Positions 42,698 to 50,828 of a stretch of DNA of 64,000 bases are shown here, in pieces. This stretch comes from Modestobacter italicus (GTDB lineage Bacteria > Actinomycetota > Actinomycetes > Mycobacteriales > Geodermatophilaceae). The stretch lies in NCBI RefSeq assembly GCF_000306785.1, contig NC_017955.1, positions 2,480,001 through 2,544,000 on the forward strand, read 5' to 3'. Each line of letters begins with the position of its first letter. Position 1 is the first letter of the stretch. The position numbers were made by a program, and so were the translations under genes. The notes beneath the pieces are model-generated. The model did not search any database. It was given only the letters and a program-made list of their open reading frames with translations, and was not told the origin of the DNA.

Positions 42698-43405
42698 TCA
42701 GACGTTGATGAGGCTGTGCCGGAGGGTCGTGAGCAGTCCGACGTGATGGGTCAGCAGTTGGGGCCGGTGGCCATCCGGGCGGAACGCGGCGAGGTAGCCG
42801 GCTGCGGTCCAGATGTCATCGCCGTCATCGGTGGCCAGAAGTGCTTGCCGGATCGCTGGATCGGCAGCAAGGCGTCGCACCCGCGGGTCGTCTGCGTTGG
42901 CGAGCACTCGCCAGCGAGCGTCAAAGAGCTCATCGCCGGTGGGCACCTGGATCAGCAGGTCGGGGTTGTGCGACCAGAGCCGGGCGGGCGTCCAGCGGAT
43001 CCTCGGCAGCTCGTCCGGTATGCCGATCGCGGTGACGGCCCACTCGGCGATCCACCCGGTGGAGGCATTGACGGCGATGTCGAAGGCCAGTGCGTCGGTG
43101 TCGCCGATGTGCCCGGCCATGACGTTGCGTGGATGGTGGTCGCGGTCGATCCGCCGGGCCGGGGCGCTGCGCACCAGCTCCGCGGCGTCGCTCATTCGGG
43201 GGTCAGCCTGGTCGAGTGACTGCCAGCCTTGGTCGCGGGCCCAGGCGGCAGCGCCACCGCGATCGGCCTGACTGGCGAATGCGTTGTCGCCGGGTCCTCG
43301 GCTGTGCCCTCGGCTCAACCCGGAACCGTTTGTACCCGGGCCGCCGAACGCACGCTGCGGCTGACCGAAGTGCGGGTGCTCCGGCTCCACGGGGGTCCCA
43401 CTCAC
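42698..43405 (-). CDS. Hypothetical protein
   Basis: 235 residues. Its GTG start overlaps the stop of the upstream gene (GTGA). The C-terminal half is well-folded in appearance (DALAFDIAVNASTGWIAEWA, then LPRIRWTPARLWSHNPDLLI), the N-terminal part is proline- and glycine-rich. No family recognised. It is translationally coupled to a small membrane protein. Confidence 0.55.
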   Translation of the reverse strand: MSGTPVEPEHPHFGQPQRAFGGPGTNGSGLSRGHSRGPGDNAFASQADRGGAAAWARDQGWQSLDQADPRMSDAAELVRSAPARRIDRDHHPRNVMAGHIGDTDALAFDIAVNASTGWIAEWAVTAIGIPDELPRIRWTPARLWSHNPDLLIQVPTGDELFDARWRVLANADDPRVRRLAADPAIRQALLATDDGDDIWTAAGYLAAFRPDGHRPQLLTHHVGLLTTLRHSLINV

Positions 43406-43665
43406 CGAAGCCGCCGGCTCTGCAGTCGCTTTGCGTAGACGCGGAGCACGACGGCGGTGGCCGCCCACACGATGAAGAAGACCACTGCCGTTGACCAGCC
43501 GGCCATAAAGTATCCGAGCAGCCCGATCGCGGCAGCGATCGCCAGCGACTTGAGTGCCCAGCTAGCTGTCGTGCCGCTGCCGTACCGGCCTATGACCTGG
43601 TTCTCGCTGTGGCGGCGGGCGTTGACCGCCGCCGCCTCGTACCGAGCCTTGTCCTGTTCACCCAT
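43402..43665 (-). CDS. Small membrane protein
   Basis: 87 residues. A charged N-terminus (KARYEAAAVNARRHSENQ) is followed by two adjacent membrane helices (SLAIAAAIGLLGYFMAGW and VVFFIVWAATAVVLRVY). The stop overlaps the next gene's GTG. Confidence 0.6.
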   Translation of the reverse strand: MGEQDKARYEAAAVNARRHSENQVIGRYGSGTTASWALKSLAIAAAIGLLGYFMAGWSTAVVFFIVWAATAVVLRVYAKRLQSRRLR

Positions 43666-43830
43666 GACGGTTGCCTGCCCCTCGTCAGCACGCGCAGCGC
43701 GATGATCTTGAGGGTGACCATAGGGTCAGTCGCTCCTCCTGCCATCTCGGACGGCTGCCCGACTGGCCCGACGAGTTCCACCGGCCCGCGTTCCTGGGGG
43801 CAGCCGTCCGTGCAGCCGGGCTTCCGGATG

Positions 43831-43856
43831 TGTCCCCGAGCGGCCCACTATGGGCG
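43831..43856. repeat. Element hairpin repeat
   Basis: TGTCCCCGAGCGGCCCACTA followed by TGGGCG. It overlaps the 3' end of the small gene at 43848. Confidence 0.5.
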
Positions 43857-44039
43857 ATGGCTGCGACTCGGCCGGTCCGGCATCAAGGCAGCGGTCATGA
43901 AGGACGCAAGCCCGCCGTAGAACGCAAAGCCATCGTCGAACAACCACCAGACAACGACCGCGACAACCAGCCCCACGAGCAGGGCGGGCAACAGGCGCGT
44001 CTTGACGCCTGCCCAATACGCCTCGCCTGGTCGCTGCAC
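43848..44039 (-). CDS. Very small membrane protein
   Basis: 63 residues from a GTG. Two hydrophobic stretches (LLPALLVGLVVAVVVWWLF and GGLASFMTAALM). The ribosome site is poor. Kept because the hydrophobic pattern is clean and the position between two hairpin repeats fits a short transcription unit. Confidence 0.45.
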   Translation of the reverse strand: MQRPGEAYWAGVKTRLLPALLVGLVVAVVVWWLFDDGFAFYGGLASFMTAALMPDRPSRSHRP

Positions 44040-44105
44040 GCAAGGAACGTAGCGGTCCCGCAGTAGCCGAGCACAGGCGAGACGCCCTCGGCGAAACTGT
44101 CAAAC

Positions 44106-44132
44106 TGTCCTCAAGCGGCCCACTTGAGGACA
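44106..44132. repeat. Element hairpin repeat, perfect stem
   Basis: TGTCCTCAAG and CTTGAGGACA form a perfect 10-bp stem around CGGCCCA, the best copy of the family. It could act as a bidirectional terminator. Confidence 0.65.
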
Positions 44133-44158
44133 CCCCTGGGTTCCAGGGGCCCCTGGCC

Positions 44159-44398
44159 TCAGTACGGCTTGCGATCACCGAGGGACGAGCTGTTGCACTC
44201 CCGTTGCGCCCTCTTGAGCCGCCAACTAGCCCATGCATAACCGATCATGGCGAGAACAACGCCTGCCATGGTGTACGCCCAAGACGTCCGCCTCCAGGGA
44301 GCGTCGAACAGCCCAAAACTGGCTTGTAGGAACAAGCAGGCGAAGGCGATGACGCGCATCGCCCACCCCAGCCGCTTGAGGCCTCTCACCGTCACCAC
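44159..44398 (-). CDS. Small membrane protein
   Basis: 79 residues from a GTG. Two membrane helices (MRVIAFACLFLQASFGLF and YTMAGVVLAMIGYAWASW) and a basic C-terminus. The frame is open further upstream, so the start is uncertain. Confidence 0.5.
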   Translation of the reverse strand: MVTVRGLKRLGWAMRVIAFACLFLQASFGLFDAPWRRTSWAYTMAGVVLAMIGYAWASWRLKRAQRECNSSSLGDRKPY

Positions 44399-44700
44399 AG
44401 GCTGGACAGTAGGTGTCCAGGTCTCGTCACCCCAGCGGTCGAGCGACGCTCGCTCGGCCCTTCGCCCGTCTGGGTGAACGGCGGAACGGCAGTCGCCGGT
44501 TGTCCCTGAAGCCGCCCTGTGGGCGGTGTCCCTGAGCGGCCCACTATGGGACACCCGTGAGCTGAGCGTTGGGGTTGGCCGCACAGTCGAACCGGCGACG
44601 CCGCTGGCGCCTATTCCTCTGACAGCCCGGGGAACCAGTTGACATTCGCCTTTGTGGCGGCGTCGGTGAGCTGCCAGCCACCAGGCATCAGTTAGCGGGA
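44399..44700. other. Intergenic stretch, 302 bp, hairpins and a possible relic
   Basis: Contains two hairpin repeats (44501 and 44526-44554). On the minus strand, a short open stretch near 44620-44690 (MPGGWQLTDAATKANVNW) looks like a leftover gene end, too short to name. Confidence 0.35.
44526..44554. repeat. Element hairpin repeat
   Basis: GTGTCCC and GGGACAC arms around TGAGCGGCCCACTAT. A related hairpin, TGTCCCTGAAGCCGCC, starts at 44501. Confidence 0.6.
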
Positions 44701-44994
44701 CTACTTCTGTCGACCTTGCATCGCTTGAACACCGAGGCCCACGCTGCCGCTGAGTAGCTGAATGGTAACTAGCAGAACGATCATCCATCTGACTGCCGAT
44801 ATGTCGGGCCAAATGTCGGCTAGGACCAACAGGGATGCCAAGACGACTCCAGTTCCGGGCAAGATGAAGGGGCCGCACAAAAAGTAGAAATTTGCTATCG
44901 GGAGGTGTGTTGATTGGCTGACCACATACAGTCCACCAACTAGGAACACCAGCGCGACCGTGGTGGCGACGGAGTAGAAGTCGGGATGTTGCAT
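44701..44994 (-). CDS. Small three-helix membrane protein, partner of SEFIR gene
   Basis: 97 residues. Three membrane helices, about residues 8-26, 38-60 and 68-88. Its ATG overlaps the SEFIR gene stop (TGATG), so the two are translationally coupled. No enzymatic motif is present. Many two-gene immune systems pair a nucleotide- or NAD-linked protein with a small membrane protein. That this is such a pair is inference. Confidence 0.7.
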   Translation of the reverse strand: MQHPDFYSVATTVALVFLVGGLYVVSQSTHLPIANFYFLCGPFILPGTGVVLASLLVLADIWPDISAVRWMIVLLVTIQLLSGSVGLGVQAMQGRQK

Positions 44995-46289
44995 CAGGCC
45001 GGGCTGATTACGACGGCCCGCCCGACAACTGCCGTCCGGTGTTGACTTCTTTCTTTAGTGGTGACCGTCGAGCTGACTGGAATCACTCTCGGGTCGGCCT
45101 CTACTCGCGAGTCCACAAGTGCGATGACGGCATCTCGAACCTTCGCTATCGCGCGCACTTCTTCGACTCGATTGGAGATCGGCTGAATCCACTTCTCGAT
45201 GCGCGACACGTACGACTCGTGCAGGAAGATGGGGGCTGGATCCTCCTTGTCGATGGTCTCCCAGTGCTCCGGCGGCATCAACCGGAACTTGCCTGAAGGT
45301 CCCGGAAACTCGCTCGCGGCGTTCGGCTCGATCCATCCCTGTTGGAGCACGGCCGAGTCGACATCTCCTTGGTATCCGCGAATCTCTCGGGAACCCTCCA
45401 CCCACATAAACCGGACCGTGTGAAGGTCCTCATCGGAGGAGCTCTTACGCCGTTGGAGCTCGTCATCAATCCTGGCCCGCTCGGCCGCGAGGTACTGCCA
45501 CTGACGACCTATAGGCAAGGCGGGTCCGTCGTTCGCTGCGTCGGGTGACAGTGCTCGAAGTCCACTTGTGACGACCGCAAGGCGACTTTCCAGGTCGCTG
45601 ATCGCGGTGGTTACCCGAGAGCTAGGCTTGTTCTCGGAGGACCGCTCATCGGTCGTGGACGTGCCTTCCCGAGTCGCCGGGTCTTCTCCAAGGAAGTCTC
45701 GAATGTTCACACGATTATGCGTTGGCGGCAATGCTGGCGTGTTTCCTCTAACTGGCGGTAGCTGGAATTTCGGCTTGCCATAGATGCGACGGAGCAGGTC
45801 GTCCAATCCATCTTCGTCAAAAGAATCAACCCGCACCCGCGTCAACCGACCACGAAGACGGTTCGGGATGTCAGCCGCGTCAACGCCAGGCAGCAAGACC
45901 AGGATGACCTTCCGGTCGAAGGCATCCCGGTCCGTCTCGAACAAGCCCAGCAACTCGTCGGCTTCAGCGGTCGCTCCCGCGCCACGAGTCGGCGCTTCGG
46001 TGCCACTGAAGCGCCGGATCCATGCCTTGTTTACCGCCACGAGCACGAAGTCGCTGGTGCGCACCTTCTCGGGTCCCCAGCGGGACCAGTCCACCGGCTC
46101 TGCACCGTGAACGAAGTCGATGTCAGCGTCCACGCCTCCGATGGTTCGCAGATGCGTCACGAGGTCCAGCACCGTGCCTAGCCACAGCTCGTCGGCCTCC
46201 CGCCTCGCTGCGCCCTTGGGCAGCGGGGCCCCAGCGTCAGAGTCGTGTGCCCAACTGATAAGGGCGGTTGGCGCTGCTTCTTCGGTCAC
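44994..46289 (-). CDS. SEFIR-domain protein (TIR-like), candidate defence effector or sensor
   Basis: 431 residues. The N-terminal 170 residues form a SEFIR/TIR-like domain: ALISWAHD at the first strand, LWLGTVLDLVTHLRTIGGVD, then DFVHGAEPVDWSRWGPEKV and SDFVLVAVNKAWIRRFSG. A helical linker with LAAERARIDDELQRRKSS and a C-terminal region of unknown fold follow. Visibly lower GC than chromosomal neighbours. Bacterial SEFIR proteins are known to protect against phage through NAD depletion. The overlapping membrane gene makes this a candidate two-gene variant. Confidence 0.8.
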   Translation of the reverse strand: MTEEAAPTALISWAHDSDAGAPLPKGAARREADELWLGTVLDLVTHLRTIGGVDADIDFVHGAEPVDWSRWGPEKVRTSDFVLVAVNKAWIRRFSGTEAPTRGAGATAEADELLGLFETDRDAFDRKVILVLLPGVDAADIPNRLRGRLTRVRVDSFDEDGLDDLLRRIYGKPKFQLPPVRGNTPALPPTHNRVNIRDFLGEDPATREGTSTTDERSSENKPSSRVTTAISDLESRLAVVTSGLRALSPDAANDGPALPIGRQWQYLAAERARIDDELQRRKSSSDEDLHTVRFMWVEGSREIRGYQGDVDSAVLQQGWIEPNAASEFPGPSGKFRLMPPEHWETIDKEDPAPIFLHESYVSRIEKWIQPISNRVEEVRAIAKVRDAVIALVDSRVEADPRVIPVSSTVTTKERSQHRTAVVGRAVVISPA

Positions 46290-46346
46290 CTGTGCACCGT
46301 ATGCAGTCCTACTGACCGATGCCGACCGAAGGAGTTTCGGCGAGTC

Positions 46347-46586
46347 TCAGGCAGCGTCCGGTCGAAGTGACAGATCGATCTTGCGGCCCTTGCGGCTGGG
46401 CAGGGTGCGGACCCGGAAGGTGCGGCGGGTCGTATCGATGATCTCGATGTGGCCGTTCGGGTGAACGGTCACCTGCACGGCTTCCGTTAGCCGCCAGAAC
46501 CGGCGGCCGTCCGCGTGGGTCCACGTGGGCTCCACCGTGTCGAAGTACGTGGAGGCCGGAGTCGGATCCGGGGTCAGCTCGGGCAT
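46347..46586 (-). CDS. Small hypothetical protein
   Basis: 79 residues from the ATG at 46586; an alternative ATG at 46652 adds 22 basic residues. STYFDTVEPTWTHADGRRFW and VTVHPNGHIEIIDTTRRTFR suggest a small beta-rich fold. No family recognised; no strong ribosome site. Confidence 0.45.
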   Translation of the reverse strand: MPELTPDPTPASTYFDTVEPTWTHADGRRFWRLTEAVQVTVHPNGHIEIIDTTRRTFRVRTLPSRKGRKIDLSLRPDAA

Positions 46587-46873
46587 GCGCCCCAGCGTGA
46601 GCCGGGGCGCGACACGCCGTGAATACGCGGCGCCGCTCATATGGCTGCTCATCAGGAGCCGTCGTCGAACACTGCGCCTCCTGACACGTCTATGACCGCG
46701 TGCCGTCCCCCGGGTCCTGCAGCGCTTTAGGGGACATGGTGGCGCGCTTACGGCACGGTCCCGCAGAATCCGCTTGCTGCTCGTTGGCGGCTCACGACGG
46801 GACGCCGTGTAGGCAGTCGCGCAGGACCGGCCGCGTTGCGTCGGCCTAAGGGAACCATCCCGAGGAGGAGATC

Positions 46874-47074
46874 GTGGTCAAGGCCCTGAACGCCGCCGGC
46901 GTAGTCCTTGTGCTGGTCACGCTGGTCGTCTACTACCAGTACGGGGTGCGCGTAGACGAGGAACAAACCACGGGGAACGTCTTCGCCATAGAAGTCCTCA
47001 TCTACCCACTGCTGGCCCTGGTCGCCTTCGTCAGTGCTGCCCTTGTAGCGCACAGGAAAAAGCAGCACCAGTGA
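46874..47074 (+). CDS. Small two-helix membrane protein
   Basis: 66 residues from a GTG with an excellent AGGAGGAG site. Helices at residues 5-22 (LNAAGVVLVLVTLVVYYQ) and 40-58 (IEVLIYPLLALVAFVSAAL), ending in a basic tail. One of the few rightward genes in the element; function unknown. Confidence 0.65.
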   Translation: MVKALNAAGVVLVLVTLVVYYQYGVRVDEEQTTGNVFAIEVLIYPLLALVAFVSAALVAHRKKQHQ

Positions 47075-47103
47075 GCCTGGTGACCCCCAGCCGCCTCCGA
47101 GGC

Positions 47104-47130
47104 TGTCCTCGAACGGCCCACTTCGGGACG
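47104..47130. repeat. Element hairpin repeat
   Basis: TGTCCTCGAACGGCCCACTT followed by CGGGACG, with arms complementary around the CGGCCCA loop. Confidence 0.55.
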
Positions 47131-47217
47131 CGGTCGCGACAGCTCATCGGCGCTCAGGTCGAGGACGCAACGGCATACCTTTACAACTCGATAGAGCCAC
47201 CGCGGAGAGCGTGCGAG

Positions 47218-47772
47218 TTATACGCCCGGGCCATCCTCCGCGGGCTCGGTTGCAGTGCGTCGCCGCTCCTGCATGCGGGCGATCGTGCGCATTCGGTGGT
47301 GTCGCTGGCAGACGACCTCGCACTTGCCGATCTCGGCCTGGATGACGGCCAGGCTGTAGGCGCCGGCCACGAGCTGGGACACTGCCTCGACCTTCGTCCC
47401 TCGCACGTGGTCGAACTCCAGCAGCCACGGCTCGTCGCCCTTGAAGCCACACTCGACGCAGCCGGTCGCCAGCTTGATCGCGTTCACGTAGTCGTTGTTG
47501 CGCGCGACGATGCCGACCTTGTCGATCCGCCGCTGCGCCTTGTTCGCGCGAGCAGCCTGGCGCGCAGCGGCGCGAACCCTCTCCGGGTATCTGGCCCGGT
47601 ACCGGTTGGCCCGGCCGCGGCCAGCACCAGGGTTTTTGGCGTACCGCTCGCGGGACTCCGCGCGGCAGCACTCGAGGCACCGGTCGGCGTACCCGTCGAC
47701 GGACCGTGTCCGGACGCCGAACTCCTCGATGGTCTTGAGCCGGTTGCATCCCAGGCAGGACTTCTTGATCAT
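47218..47772 (-). CDS. HNH endonuclease-like protein
   Basis: 184 residues. N-terminal zinc knuckles CLGCNRLKTIEEF and RCLECCR, a basic linker, then an HNH core with TGCVECG, LLEFDHVRG and CEVVCQRHHR. Such proteins are common in phages and integrated elements. Whether it acts in defence, packaging or mobility cannot be told. Confidence 0.75.
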   Translation of the reverse strand: MIKKSCLGCNRLKTIEEFGVRTRSVDGYADRCLECCRAESRERYAKNPGAGRGRANRYRARYPERVRAAARQAARANKAQRRIDKVGIVARNNDYVNAIKLATGCVECGFKGDEPWLLEFDHVRGTKVEAVSQLVAGAYSLAVIQAEIGKCEVVCQRHHRMRTIARMQERRRTATEPAEDGPGV

Positions 47773-47963
47773 GCAGATGTCCTACCTGTACCGGCCGACG
47801 TAACCTGTTGGCGCTTGGTCCGTGGCGAACGAGTGGGCCAAGCGTTCACCTCGGACGACGATCGCCCATAACCGGTGACTCAAGCGCTCGCTGCCCACCG
47901 TGTGGTGGGCAGCGCGCGCCCCACCGCCGACATCGAGCAGACGTCCGAGCCAGGGAGCCCCAG

Positions 47964-48911
47964 ATTCCGTACGACCTCAGCAGCAGCCTCGTCATCGGCA
48001 TCGCGTCAAGCGCCCTCTTCGACCTCGCACAGTCCGACGAGGTCTTCCGGAATCAGGGAGAGGCCGCCTATCGCGACTACCAGGACAAGCACATCAACGA
48101 CCCTCTTGACCCTGGGGTCGCCTTCGCCTTCACGCAGCGCCTGCTGTCGCTTAACGACCTTGGTGAGGCAGATGGCGCACCCCTAGTTGAGGTCATCGTC
48201 ATGTCGCGCAACGACCCGTTCACCGGTCTTCGCGTCATGCGGTCGGCTCAGCATCACGACCTTGCCATCAGCCGCGCGGTCTTCATGCAGGGGCGCTCGC
48301 CCTACAAGTTCATGCCCAGCTTCAATATGTCGCTCTTTCTCTCCGCCAGCGAAACCGATGTCCGTGAAGCAACAGAGCTCGGGCTCCCGGCGGGTCGCGT
48401 CCTGGAGTCCTCGGCGGTGAACGACGAGGACGACGACCTACGGATCGCCTTCGACTTCGACGGTGTCCTCGCTGATGACCAGTCCGAGCGGGTCTACCAA
48501 GCGGATGGGATGGCGGCCTTCCATGAGCATGAAGTGTCGAACGACGTCACCCCGCACAACCCAGGCCCACTGCGAGATTTCCTTGCCAAGATCAACGCCA
48601 TCCAGAGGCGCGAGGAGGAGCGTCGCCAAGCGGATCCCGATTACAAGATCAGGGTCCACGTCTCGATCGTCACGGCACGAAATGCCCCATCCCATGAGCG
48701 GGCAGTCCGCAGCTTAATGAAGTGGGGTGTGACGGTGAATGACGCATTTTTCCTGGGAGGAATCGACAAGGGCAAGGTGCTAGAGATACTCCGCCCTCAC
48801 ATCTTCTTCGACGACCAGATGGGCCACCTGGACTCGGCCTCCCGAGTCGTGCCGAGCGTGCACATCCCCTACGGCGTGACCAATAGCCCTTCGCTGATGG
48901 ACGAGTCGTAG
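47964..48911 (+). CDS. Cytosolic 5'-nucleotidase family protein
   Basis: About 315 residues. The HAD-type motif IAFDFDGVLADDQSERVYQA and later VTARNAPSHERAVRSLMKWG, FFLGGIDKGKVL and PHIFFDDQ are those of the bacterial 5'-nucleotidase family PF06189. It should dephosphorylate nucleoside monophosphates. No ATG, GTG or TTG stands at the homologous start. AGGGAG is followed after 6 nt by ATT at 47964, so I propose an ATT start. Otherwise the 5' end was fused during integration and the start lies upstream, to 47808. Confidence 0.75.
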   Translation: MPYDLSSSLVIGIASSALFDLAQSDEVFRNQGEAAYRDYQDKHINDPLDPGVAFAFTQRLLSLNDLGEADGAPLVEVIVMSRNDPFTGLRVMRSAQHHDLAISRAVFMQGRSPYKFMPSFNMSLFLSASETDVREATELGLPAGRVLESSAVNDEDDDLRIAFDFDGVLADDQSERVYQADGMAAFHEHEVSNDVTPHNPGPLRDFLAKINAIQRREEERRQADPDYKIRVHVSIVTARNAPSHERAVRSLMKWGVTVNDAFFLGGIDKGKVLEILRPHIFFDDQMGHLDSASRVVPSVHIPYGVTNSPSLMDES

Positions 48912-49516
48912 ACCGCTGATCCCAGAAGGCTGCCAGTGCTGCATCCACTCGAGGATCGGCCAGTCCGACCTGATCGCTGATCCAGAGGGGCAGCGCCGCC
49001 GCGGCATCCCCCTGACATATCCCGTCCGGGCTTTCAGCCTGCCGAACGGACTTGAGCAACGGTTGCCGGTGAACGGTTATTCGAGCATCGTGGGCGTTCG
49101 CATGGTCAGGTCCCTCCCAGACGGAGATCTCGCGTCACTCCCCTGTCCCTGAGGCCGCCTTTAGGGACATTTCGACTCCGGCGCCGTCAGCGTCAGGTCG
49201 ACGGCTGGCGCCGTCGTCCGCCGGCTACCTCGACCATGTCCCAGCGGTGGCTGGTCACTCCATCGCGGCTCGCCCGTCCGCCTCACCAACCGGTGACCGT
49301 CGAACCGTTGGTGGCTCGCTGGACTTCACCAGTCGCCTAGAGCTACGTCACCCTCACCCCGGGCGGGGTGACATCTCCATGTCCCCAGGCGCAGTGTCGT
49401 TGCACAGATCTGTAAGAAGGCCCCGCAGCGTCAGTATCCGGTGATTGGCTCGGCCGTTCGCGTCAGGCGGCTGCAGTACTGCGCGCCTGACCTCCGACCG
49501 GTGGAGGGGTGAGCTG
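48912..49516. other. Intergenic stretch, 605 bp, upstream of integrase
   Basis: No gene supported. It holds a hairpin repeat at 49144-49169 (TGTCCCTGAGG/TTAGGGACA) and an inverted repeat TCACCCC/GGGGTGA at 49354-49371 that may be an operator or terminator before the integrase. Confidence 0.45.
49144..49169. repeat. Element hairpin repeat
   Basis: TGTCCCTGAGGCCGCCTTTA followed by GGGACA. A diverged member with a GCCGCC loop. Confidence 0.5.
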
Positions 49517-50719
49517 ATGGGCACGACGAAGCGGCGGCAGGCCGGCGAAGGTGGGATTAGCGAGTACCAGACGAAGGCCGGGCCACGGTTCCTGATCAAG
49601 TACCCGGTGCTGCAGGAGTACGGGACCAAGCGCGTCGTCCTCAAGCGTGGCTACAAGACCAGGCGCGACGCCGCCTCAGCCCTGCGCGCAGAAATCCGCA
49701 GGATGGAGACGGGAGAGTGGGTCAACCCGTCCAAGCAGCCGTTGGCGGCCTACCTGTCCGAGTGGCTCGACGGTCAGCGGCTGGCGCCGGCCACGCTCGC
49801 CAGCTATCGGAAGAACGTCCGTTTGCACGTCGTGCCCCGCCTGGGTGCTGTACCGATGGACCGGCTCACCGGCACTGCCGTGGACGCCTGGATGCGCGAG
49901 CTGGAGGTCTCCGGCCGCGCTGACGGGCAGGGCGGACTGTCACCCCGCACGGTGCGTTACGTCTACACGATCCTGCGGTCAGCCCTCGCCGACGCGGTGA
50001 AACACGGCCGGCTCGCCGTGAACCCGACCGACAGGTCCACCCCGCCCAGTCCGTCGCAGGCTCGGCCACCGGAGATGCACGCCTGGACCGCACCGGAGCT
50101 CGCCCGGTTCCTACGCTGGGCCGACGAGCACGACTCCGACATCGCCATGGCCTATCGGCTGCTCGCCTACACCGGCATGCGCCGCGGTGAGGCGCTCGCA
50201 CTGCGGTGGCGCGACGTCGACCTGGACGCTGGCCGGGTCGCCGTCCGGCGCAGCGTGGGCGTGGTCAAGGACAAGGGGAAGGGCGAGCAGCTGGTCGAGG
50301 GCGCCACGAAGAGCGGCCAGTCCCGCGTCGTCGACCTCGATGCCGGCACGGTGGCGGCGCTGCACGCCTACCGAGCGGTCCGCGGCTCGATCGCGTTGGA
50401 CCTCGTCCGGGACACAGCCCTGGTGCTGGGCACGCTGGCCGGCGGGCACCGTCACCCGGAGCGGTTCTCCCGCCAGTTCGTCGACCACCAGCTGCAGGCT
50501 CGCAGGGCGCTGGGGGAGGAGCAGCTGCCGGTCATCCGGCTGCATGACCTGCGGCACACCCACGCCACGCTGCTGCTGGCCGCCGGCGAGCCGGTCAAGG
50601 TCGTCTCCGAACGGCTCGGCCACGCGAGCGCGACCATCACGCTCACCGTGTACCAGCACGTGCACCCCGGAATGGGCCGGCAGGCGGCCGACCGGTTCGC
50701 CGCACTGCTCGACGGCTGA
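49517..50719 (+). CDS. int: Tyrosine recombinase/integrase
   Basis: 400 residues. ATG 49517 follows GGAGGGGTGA. N-terminal arm-binding domain (KRGYKTRRDAASALRAEI), central SAM-like domain (PLAAYLSEWLDGQRLAPATL) and the catalytic domain with YTGMRRGEALAL (Arg), HDLRHTHATLLL (HxxR), LGHASATITL (His) and TVYQHVHP (Tyr nucleophile). It lies next to tRNA-Leu and must direct integration into it. All catalytic residues are intact. Confidence 0.95.
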   Translation: MGTTKRRQAGEGGISEYQTKAGPRFLIKYPVLQEYGTKRVVLKRGYKTRRDAASALRAEIRRMETGEWVNPSKQPLAAYLSEWLDGQRLAPATLASYRKNVRLHVVPRLGAVPMDRLTGTAVDAWMRELEVSGRADGQGGLSPRTVRYVYTILRSALADAVKHGRLAVNPTDRSTPPSPSQARPPEMHAWTAPELARFLRWADEHDSDIAMAYRLLAYTGMRRGEALALRWRDVDLDAGRVAVRRSVGVVKDKGKGEQLVEGATKSGQSRVVDLDAGTVAALHAYRAVRGSIALDLVRDTALVLGTLAGGHRHPERFSRQFVDHQLQARRALGEEQLPVIRLHDLRHTHATLLLAAGEPVKVVSERLGHASATITLTVYQHVHPGMGRQAADRFAALLDG

Positions 50720-50739
50720 GCGCAGCGCCGGGGCCGCGA

Positions 50740-50761
50740 AGTATCAAATTGGTATCACGAG
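50740..50761. promoter_or_regulatory. Candidate integrase arm site, right end
   Basis: AGTATCAAATTGGTATCACG plus AG, the counterpart of 37444-37466. Placed between the integrase stop and attR. Confidence 0.5.
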
Positions 50762-50786
50762 GCCCTTCCGGGCCCTGAAACGGAGC

Positions 50787-50822
50787 CACCCCGGGCTCCT
50801 GACCTGCAGGAACACCGGGGTG
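50787..50822 (-). terminator. Hairpin supplied by the element, downstream of tRNA-Leu
   Basis: CACCCCGG and CCGGGGTG pair around CTCCTGACCTGCAGG. It now terminates tRNA-Leu in place of the hairpin at 37264, and is also placed to end the integrase transcript together with GGCCC/GGGCC at 50761-50775. Confidence 0.65.
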
Positions 50823-50828
50823 AGACTG

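Noticed and set aside
44620..44690. Short leftward open stretch with MPGGWQLTDAATKANVNW
   Set aside because: Too short and without start support; noted as a possible gene relic only.
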